NCBI GenBank assembly: GCA_902781245.1
Contig: CACZIP010000040.1
Location: 1-14,009 of the forward strand
Source of the DNA: an uncultured Coriobacteriaceae bacterium
GTDB taxonomy: Bacteria; Actinomycetota; Coriobacteriia; Coriobacteriales; Eggerthellaceae
Length of the DNA: 14,009 nucleotides
Direction of reading: 5' to 3'
The notes beneath the pieces were generated by a model. It was not told the DNA's origin, ran no database searches, and saw nothing but the letters and a program-made list of their open reading frames with translations. A program made the position numbers and the translations under genes. Shown piece by piece: positions 7,737-12,345 of this stretch. The stretch's first letter is position 1, and each line of letters starts with the position of its first letter.

Positions 7737-7755
7737 TCCGTCATAAAACGCAAGA

Positions 7756-7779
7756 ACGGGACGTCTTTCGACGTCCCGT
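7756..7779 (-). terminator. Rho-independent terminator of groES-groEL
   Basis: A perfect 10-bp stem, ACGGGACGTC with GACGTCCCGT, has a 4-base loop. It lies 72 bases past the groEL stop and, on the - strand, is followed by the T-rich stretch TTCTTGCGTTTTAT. The T-tract is interrupted but the stem is strong. Confidence 0.75.
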
Positions 7780-7851
7780 CCATTTAGTGCTGTCACAGGT
7801 TAGCCGAGTTATTTAACCTGCGATATCAGAATGCGACTTTCGTCACAGTTC

Positions 7852-9483
7852 TTACATCATTCCACCCATTCCGGCGGCAGCGGCTGCGGCAGCAGCAGCC
7901 GGATCGGGATCCTTCGGGATCTCGTTGATGGTGGCTTCGGTGATGAGGATGAGTGCCGCAACGGAAGCAGCGGACTCGAGAGCCGTGCGCGTGACCTTGA
8001 CCGGGTCGGAAACACCCATGGCAATGAGGTCGCCGTACTCGCCGGTCGCACAGTTCAGGCCTTCGCCCTTGGCCAGGCCCTTGACCTTCTCGACGACGAC
8101 AGAACCCTCGAAGCCAGCATTGCCGGCGATGGCGCGCAGAGGAGCCTCGACAGCCTTGCGGATGATGTTGATGCCGACTTCTTCGTCCTTGTCAGCAGCC
8201 TCGACCTTGTCGAGAACGGGAAGAGCGTTCACGAGAGCCACGCCGCCGCCAGCAACGATGCCCTCTTCGACAGCCGCGCGCGTAGCCTGCAGCGCGTCCT
8301 CGATGCGGCTCTTCTTTTCCTTAAGCTCAGGCTCGGTAGCTGCGCCAACCTTCAGCACTGCGACACCGCCGGACAGCTTGGAGAGACGCTCCTGGAGCTT
8401 CTCGCGGTCGAATTCGCTCTCGGTGCGCTCGAGCTCGGCCTTGATCTGGACAACGCGTGCGTCGATTGCCGCCTTGTCGCCAGCGCCGTCGACGATGAGG
8501 ATGGTGTCCTTCGTGACCTTGACGGTGCGGGCATGGCCGCAAGCTGCGACGGTCGCATCAGCGAGCGTCATGCCGAAATCCTTGGCAACGACCTGGGCGC
8601 CGGTGACGGCAGCCATGTCCTCGAGGATGCGCTTGCGGCGGTCGCCGAATCCAGGAGCCTTGACGGCAACGACGTTGAGCGTGCCGCGAAGCTTGTTGAG
8701 CAGCAGCGTGGCAAGTGCCTCGCCCTCGACGTCCTCAGCAACGATGAGCAGCGAACGACCAGACTTCATGACTTCCTCCAGCAGCGGGACCATGTCCTGG
8801 ATGCTGTTGACCTTCTGGTCGGTGAGCAGGATGTACGGATCGTTGAGAACTGCTTCCATACGCTCCATGTCGGTGGCCATGTACGGGGAGATGTAGCCGC
8901 GATCGTACTGCATGCCCTCGACGATTTCCATGTCCATGCCGAAGGTCTGGCTCTCCTCGACAGAGATGGCGCCATCGTTGCCCACAGCGTCCATGGCCTC
9001 GGCTATCTTCTCGCCGATTTCAGCATCGCCGGCAGAGATGGTGCCGACGTTGGCAATCTGCTCCTTGGTGGAGACCTTCTGAGCATCAGCCTTGATCTGC
9101 TCGACGATGGCGATGGTGGCCTTCTGGATGCCGCGGCGGATACCCAAAGCATCAGCGCCAGCGGTCACGTTGCGCAGACCCTCGCGAACGATGACGTCAG
9201 CCAGCAGAGTGGCGGTCGTCGTACCGTCGCCTGCAACGTCGTTCGTCTTGACGGCAGCTTCACGCACGAGCTGGGCGCCCATGTTCTCAACCGGATCCTC
9301 GAGCTCGATCTCGCGGGCAACGGTGACACCGTCGTTGGTGATAACCGGAGCGCCATAGGACTTCTCGATGGCCACGTAACGGCCCTTGGGGCCAAGGGTG
9401 ACCTTGACGGCGTCAGACAGCTTGGTCACGCCGTTGGCAAGAGCGCCACGCGCATCTGCCTCAAACCTAATATCCTTTGCCAT
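7852..9483 (-). CDS. groL: 60 kDa chaperonin GroEL
   Basis: This 543-residue protein has the usual GroEL length and is intact. It forms the double-ring folding chamber with GroES in the cytosol. The ATP site is visible as VTLGPKGRYV near residue 30 and GDGTTTATLL near residue 90. The equatorial, intermediate and apical regions follow in normal order, including the conserved GGGVAL and CNAATGEYGD-like (here CATGEYGD) segments. The tail is the flexible Gly/Met-rich GMGGMM, preceded by an Ala-rich stretch. AGGAAG lies 8 bases upstream of ATG. The gene is 24 bases behind groES and clearly in the same operon, controlled by the CIRCE box at 9847-9873. Confidence 0.98.
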   Translation of the reverse strand: MAKDIRFEADARGALANGVTKLSDAVKVTLGPKGRYVAIEKSYGAPVITNDGVTVAREIELEDPVENMGAQLVREAAVKTNDVAGDGTTTATLLADVIVREGLRNVTAGADALGIRRGIQKATIAIVEQIKADAQKVSTKEQIANVGTISAGDAEIGEKIAEAMDAVGNDGAISVEESQTFGMDMEIVEGMQYDRGYISPYMATDMERMEAVLNDPYILLTDQKVNSIQDMVPLLEEVMKSGRSLLIVAEDVEGEALATLLLNKLRGTLNVVAVKAPGFGDRRKRILEDMAAVTGAQVVAKDFGMTLADATVAACGHARTVKVTKDTILIVDGAGDKAAIDARVVQIKAELERTESEFDREKLQERLSKLSGGVAVLKVGAATEPELKEKKSRIEDALQATRAAVEEGIVAGGGVALVNALPVLDKVEAADKDEEVGINIIRKAVEAPLRAIAGNAGFEGSVVVEKVKGLAKGEGLNCATGEYGDLIAMGVSDPVKVTRTALESAASVAALILITEATINEIPKDPDPAAAAAAAAAGMGGMM

Positions 9484-9507
9484 TGGTTTGACTTCCTTTC
9501 AGTTGTG

Positions 9508-9795
9508 TTATTCGCAGATTGCGTAAATGTCGTCAGCACGGAGGATGAGCACTTCCTCGCCGTCGTAGCTGACTTCGGTCCCGCCGTACTTGCTGTAGAT
9601 GACCTTGTCGCCAACCTTGACGGGAACGGGAAACTTGTTGCCGTCCTTGTCGATTTTGCCTTCGCCAACAGCGATGACGGTGCCGGTCTGGGGCTTTTCC
9701 TTCGACTCGCTTGCCAGATACAGGCCAGAAGCAGTCTGGGCCTCGGCCTCATCGGCCTTGACGATCACGCGATCGCCCAGCGGTTTAAGAGCCAT
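9508..9795 (-). CDS. groS: 10 kDa co-chaperonin GroES
   Basis: This is a full-length 95-residue co-chaperonin that caps the GroEL ring. It starts with the family signature LKPLGDRVIVK. The mobile loop, about residues 16-33, reads EAQTASGLYLASESKEKPQ. The hydrophobic tripeptide that docks on GroEL is LYL here, where IVL or LVI is commoner; the Tyr is a mild oddity. The C-terminal half (VGDKVIYSKYGGTEV, ILRADDIYAI) is standard. AGGAAGG precedes the ATG by eight bases. It is the first gene of the operon, directly behind the CIRCE/promoter region. Confidence 0.97.
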   Translation of the reverse strand: MALKPLGDRVIVKADEAEAQTASGLYLASESKEKPQTGTVIAVGEGKIDKDGNKFPVPVKVGDKVIYSKYGGTEVSYDGEEVLILRADDIYAICE

Positions 9796-9846
9796 GGTTC
9801 ATGCCTTCCTTTCGTGCATATGCCATTTATAACCAAGTTTCAAAGT

Positions 9847-9873
9847 TTAGCACTCCGACCATTGGAGTGCTAA
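9847..9873 (-). promoter_or_regulatory. CIRCE operator (HrcA binding site)
   Basis: TTAGCACTC, nine bases, GAGTGCTAA is an exact match to the CIRCE consensus. It lies 52 bases before the groES start and just downstream of the -10 element, so HrcA repressor bound here would block transcription until heat or unfolded-protein stress. hrcA is not in the window. Confidence 0.97.
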
Positions 9874-9882
9874 CAGCTACGT

Positions 9883-9891
9883 ACTATAGCA
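9883..9891 (-). promoter_or_regulatory. Extended -10 promoter element of groES-groEL
   Basis: On the - strand the sequence reads TGCTATAGT, an extended -10 (TG-N-TATAGT). It puts the transcription start near 9876, at the edge of the CIRCE box, so the operator would be in the first transcribed bases. No good -35 hexamer is present at 17 bases, which fits an extended -10 promoter. Confidence 0.65.
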
Positions 9892-9981
9892 TCACCACGC
9901 TCCAGTTGGGCGAGTTTACCGAACCGTCATTTTCCCGCCACATTATTTAGCGATTTGCGCCATGGACATGCCAAGCGGATG

Positions 9982-10025
9982 GGCACCTGCCAGACAGCTT
10001 ACCTGGTAACTGTCTGGCAGGTGCC
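9982..10025. repeat. Intergenic 44-base near-perfect palindrome
   Basis: The 16-base arms GGCACCTGCCAGACAG and CTGTCTGGCAGGTGCC pair perfectly. The 12-base loop contains TTACC/GGTAA, so almost the whole 44 bases fold back. It lies between the groES promoter and the rubrerythrin terminator. On the + strand TTGTTTC follows, so it could act as a terminator, but no + strand gene leads into it. Its ends (GGCAC/GTGCC) and its ACC...GGTA loop recall the hairpin at 6590-6655, suggesting a REP-like family. Confidence 0.85.
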
Positions 10026-10060
10026 TTGTTTCGAAAGTCCCGTCCCCTAACACATAAGAA

Positions 10061-10082
10061 GAGGCGCCCCGTAGGGCGCCTC
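10061..10082 (-). terminator. Rho-independent terminator of the rubrerythrin gene
   Basis: A 9-bp perfect GC-rich stem (GAGGCGCCC with GGGCGCCTC) has a 4-base loop, 23 bases after the rubrerythrin stop. On the - strand it is followed by TTCTTATGTGTT. A classic intrinsic terminator apart from a slightly broken T-tract. Confidence 0.82.
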
Positions 10083-10105
10083 CAACAAGCGATGCTCGTT
10101 AAATC

Positions 10106-10645
10106 CTAGTAGTTCTCAGCACGAAGCTCGAAGTAGGACTTCGGATGCATGCACACCGGGCAAACCTCGGGAGCCTTGCTGCCGATGACGATGTGGCCGC
10201 AGTTGCTGCAAATCCAGGTGCGATCGCCGTCGCGCGAGAAGACGAGACCGCCCTCGATGTTGCCGATGAGCTGGCGATAGCGCTCTTCATGATGCTTCTC
10301 GATGGCGCCGACCATGCGGAACTTCGCGGCAATCTCCTTGAAGCCCTCCTCGTCAGCCACCTTCGCGAACTCGTCGTACATGTCGGTCCACTCGTAGTTC
10401 TCACCGTCAGCAGCATCGTTCAAGTTCGTGAGCGTGTCGGGCACGTCACCGTCGTGCAGGTACTTGAACCAAATCTTTGCATGCTCTTTCTCGTTCCTCG
10501 AAGTTTCGAGGAAAAGGTTCGAGATCTGCACATAGCCTTCGTTCTTGGCTTTGCTGGCATAATACTGATACTTCGTGTGGGCCTGCGACTCACCGGCAAA
10601 AGCGGTCTGCAGGTTCTCCCATGTTTTGCTGCCCTGAAGCTCCAT
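10106..10645 (-). CDS. rbr: Rubrerythrin
   Basis: This is a 179-residue non-haem diiron peroxidase that reduces hydrogen peroxide in the cytosol of anaerobes. The N-terminal ferritin-like four-helix bundle carries the iron ligands: Glu19 in AGESQAH, Glu52 and His55 in RNEKEHAKIW, a Glu-rich helix (KVADEEGFKEIA) and EKHHEERY. The C-terminal rubredoxin domain has the two iron-binding pairs CSNC (146-149) and CPVC (162-165), so both electron-entry and active sites are intact. Length and domain order are normal. TAGGAG lies five bases before the ATG. It is a single-gene unit with its own terminator. The IS110 element begins about 40-100 bases upstream, so the native promoter may have been cut or replaced. 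Confidence 0.97.
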   Translation of the reverse strand: MELQGSKTWENLQTAFAGESQAHTKYQYYASKAKNEGYVQISNLFLETSRNEKEHAKIWFKYLHDGDVPDTLTNLNDAADGENYEWTDMYDEFAKVADEEGFKEIAAKFRMVGAIEKHHEERYRQLIGNIEGGLVFSRDGDRTWICSNCGHIVIGSKAPEVCPVCMHPKSYFELRAENY

Positions 10646-10685
10646 AGTTGCTCCTATCTTTAAGTCGTTGCATTTTTAAGCCTTT

Positions 10686-10709
10686 TATCGAATGCTTATG
10701 GATGCAATG
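10686..10709 (+). repeat. Left inverted arm flanking the IS110 element
   Basis: This 24-base arm is the inverse of 12114-12137 with three mismatches. It lies 41 bases from the rubrerythrin start codon, within the stretch where that gene's promoter would be expected. Confidence 0.8.
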
Positions 10710-10720
10710 CAGATTCTGGC

Positions 10721-10886
10721 GGGCAGGGTTGTCGACATGACTGGTGAGTGGCAACCTGCCCCATCCGGGCGAGGCCGCGGATAAGCTGGATGAAGGCGAG
10801 CCCGCCTCGTTCTTCGGATCTCTTCTAGGAGTTAGCGGTCCCGGGTGCGGAAGCAGGAGCCCGCCGACGAGCAGGAGGGAGACCGC
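10721..10886 (+). ncRNA. Candidate bridge-RNA leader of the IS110 element
   Basis: IS110-group elements carry a non-coding RNA upstream of the transposase that pairs with donor and target DNA. Here about 165 bases precede the ATG. They begin with a strong stem-loop: GGGCAGGGTTG (10721-10731) pairs with CAACCTGCCC (10752-10761) with one bulged G and a 20-base loop. Further pairings CATCC/GGATG and CGAGGC/GCCTCG enclose internal loops that could be the target and donor loops. The 3' end and the guide bases cannot be fixed without the element boundaries. Identification is by position and folding only. Confidence 0.5.
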
Positions 10887-12065
10887 ATGATCTACGCAGG
10901 TGTGGACATCGCGAAGATGGACCACGTGATCGGCGCCGTCGACGAGACGGGAGCCGAGGCCGCAAGCCCCATGAAGTTCAAGAACAGCGAGGCCGGCTTC
11001 GAGCGGTGCATAGCGTGGCTGGAGTCCGTCGCCGAGTCGGAAGACGAGGTCTTCGTCGGCATGGAGGCCACCGGCCACTACTGGAAAGCCTGCTTCGCCT
11101 ACCTCATGGCCGCGGGCTACAGGGTTTGCGTCGTCAACCCCATGCAGGTGCACGCCATGCGCAAGCTCAAGAACCTCGCGGGCGTGAAGAACGACCGCAT
11201 AGACTCGTGGCTGATCGCCGAGACGCTCCGGCAGGGCGACTACGACGAGACGAGGCTGGCCACCGACGAGGTGCAGGCCCTCAAGCAGCTCACCCGCTAC
11301 CACCAGGGCCTCAAGCAGGAGCTCGCCACCGTGAAGACCCAGGCCATATGCGTGCTCGACGCCTACTTCCCCGAGTACGCCGTGCTCTTCTCCGACATGT
11401 TCGGGGCCGCGTCGCTGAAGGTGCTCGCCGAGTGCCCGACGCCCTCCGAGGTCGCCCGCAAGCGCGCCTCGTCGATAGCGAAGCTGCTCTCCGAGGGCTC
11501 GCGCGGCAGGCTCGGCGCGGACAAGGCCGCCCAGGTCAAGGCCGCCGCCAAGTCGTCGGTCGGCATCAAGCTCGGCGAGGAGGCCGCGTCGTTCCAGATC
11601 AAGACGATGGTGTCGCAAATCGAGTTCCTGAACCAGACCATCGCCAAGGTCGAGAAGGAGGTCGCGTCGCTCCTCGAGAAGGTCGAGCCCAACATCACGA
11701 CCATCCCCGGCGTGTCCACGACGACCGGCGCCCAGATCGTCGCCGAGATCGGCGACGTGAAGAGGTTCAAGAACGCCGCGTCGATCGTCAAGTACGCGGG
11801 CCTCAACTCCGGCGTCGACGAGTCGGGCAAGTTCTCCGCCGAGGGCGTGCCGATAACCAAGCACGGCTCGCCCTACCTGCGACGGTCGCTGTGGCTGGCC
11901 GCCAACCGGGCCAGGCAGTACGACCCGAGGCTCAAGGAGTACTACGACAAGCTACGTCGCAAGGGCAAGCCCCACCGCGTCGCCGTCACAGCGGTCGCCA
12001 GGAAGCTCTGCCACATCGTCTACGCCGTCATGCGCGACGGGGAGCCGTACGACCCGGCAAAGTAG
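10887..12065 (+). CDS. IS110-family transposase (DEDD recombinase)
   Basis: This is a 392-residue transposase with both domains of the family. The N-terminal DEDD RuvC-like domain carries Asp7 (YAGVDIAK), Glu60 (FVGMEATGHYW), Asp103 and Asp106 (KNDRIDSWLIAE). A coiled-coil segment (about 220-275) follows. The C-terminal Transposase_20 domain begins at TTIPGVSTTTGAQIVAEIGD and continues with KYAGL and SPYLRRSLWLAA. All key residues are present and there is no frameshift, so the element may be active. The frame is open from 10845, but ATG 10887 has GGAGGGAG five bases upstream. Third codon positions are almost all G or C, unlike the neighbouring genes, which points to recent acquisition from a higher-GC host. 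Confidence 0.95.
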   Translation: MIYAGVDIAKMDHVIGAVDETGAEAASPMKFKNSEAGFERCIAWLESVAESEDEVFVGMEATGHYWKACFAYLMAAGYRVCVVNPMQVHAMRKLKNLAGVKNDRIDSWLIAETLRQGDYDETRLATDEVQALKQLTRYHQGLKQELATVKTQAICVLDAYFPEYAVLFSDMFGAASLKVLAECPTPSEVARKRASSIAKLLSEGSRGRLGADKAAQVKAAAKSSVGIKLGEEAASFQIKTMVSQIEFLNQTIAKVEKEVASLLEKVEPNITTIPGVSTTTGAQIVAEIGDVKRFKNAASIVKYAGLNSGVDESGKFSAEGVPITKHGSPYLRRSLWLAANRARQYDPRLKEYYDKLRRKGKPHRVAVTAVARKLCHIVYAVMRDGEPYDPAK

Positions 12066-12113
12066 CCCCGACCGACATATCGCCTTTGCCGTCATCGCGT
12101 CCGCGATTCGCTC

Positions 12114-12137
12114 CATTGCGCCCAAAAGCATTCGATA
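12114..12137 (-). repeat. Right inverted arm flanking the IS110 element
   Basis: This is the partner of 10686-10709. It starts 49 bases after the transposase stop. The outermost 12 bases of the pair are identical apart from orientation, and the mismatches lie towards the inner side. Confidence 0.8.
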
Positions 12138-12206
12138 TCCGGCTGTCAAAGTGCGTTAATCGGGTAAATCTACTCAGCTTCAAAAAACTTCGGATTATCC
12201 CTTGAC

Positions 12207-12248
12207 TTCATATAGCTGGTCTCCTCTTTCATATAGCTGGTCTCCTCT
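12207..12248 (+). repeat. Perfect 21-base tandem duplication upstream of the activase gene
   Basis: Two identical 21-base units (12207-12227 and 12228-12248), each starting TTCATATAGCTGG, stand head to tail. A degenerate inverted copy of the first part, CAGCTATTTTGAA, follows at 12260-12272. The block lies about 100 bases before the activase start, in the gap left between the IS110 arm and the gene. It may be a regulator-binding array or simple slippage. The rest of the 12066-12345 gap is AT-rich past 12260, with no ORF or RNA gene that I can recognise. Confidence 0.85.
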
Positions 12249-12345
12249 CGTCTCGGTGTCAGCTATTTTGAAACGTTACCACATTCCAACAGTCAAAAAA
12301 GCTTATTTTTCAGTTCTGCACAATGCGTTATCCTGATACAACTTT

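Larger units (their letters stand above)
10686..12137 (+). mobile_element. IS110-family insertion sequence region, bounded by inverted arms
   Basis: The region holds an intact IS110-type transposase, a 5' structured leader and a short 3' tail. It is distinctly more GC-rich than its flanks. It is bounded by 24-base inverted arms, 10686-10709 and 12114-12137, identical at 21 positions (11 in a row, TATCGAATGCT). Exact element ends are not known: the arms may be the element's own subterminal repeats, or the two halves of a chromosomal palindrome into which a slightly shorter element inserted. No target duplication is expected for this family. Confidence 0.75.

Noticed and set aside
7831..9873. 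Long + strand open frame (680 codons) covering the groEL and groES genes
   Set aside because: It is the antisense of groEL/groES, created by their GC-biased codons. It overlaps CIRCE and has no family features, only Asp/Leu/Gly-rich low-complexity sequence.
10590..11864. Long - strand open frame (424 codons) opposite the transposase
   Set aside because: It is a shadow of the very GC-rich transposase gene. It has repetitive Leu/Arg/Gly/Asp composition and runs into the antisense of known genes.
11006..12205. Second + strand frame within the transposase (399 codons, Arg-rich)
   Set aside because: It is an out-of-frame reading of the transposase with Arg/Gly/Pro-rich sequence typical of GC shadows; the DEDD frame is unambiguous.
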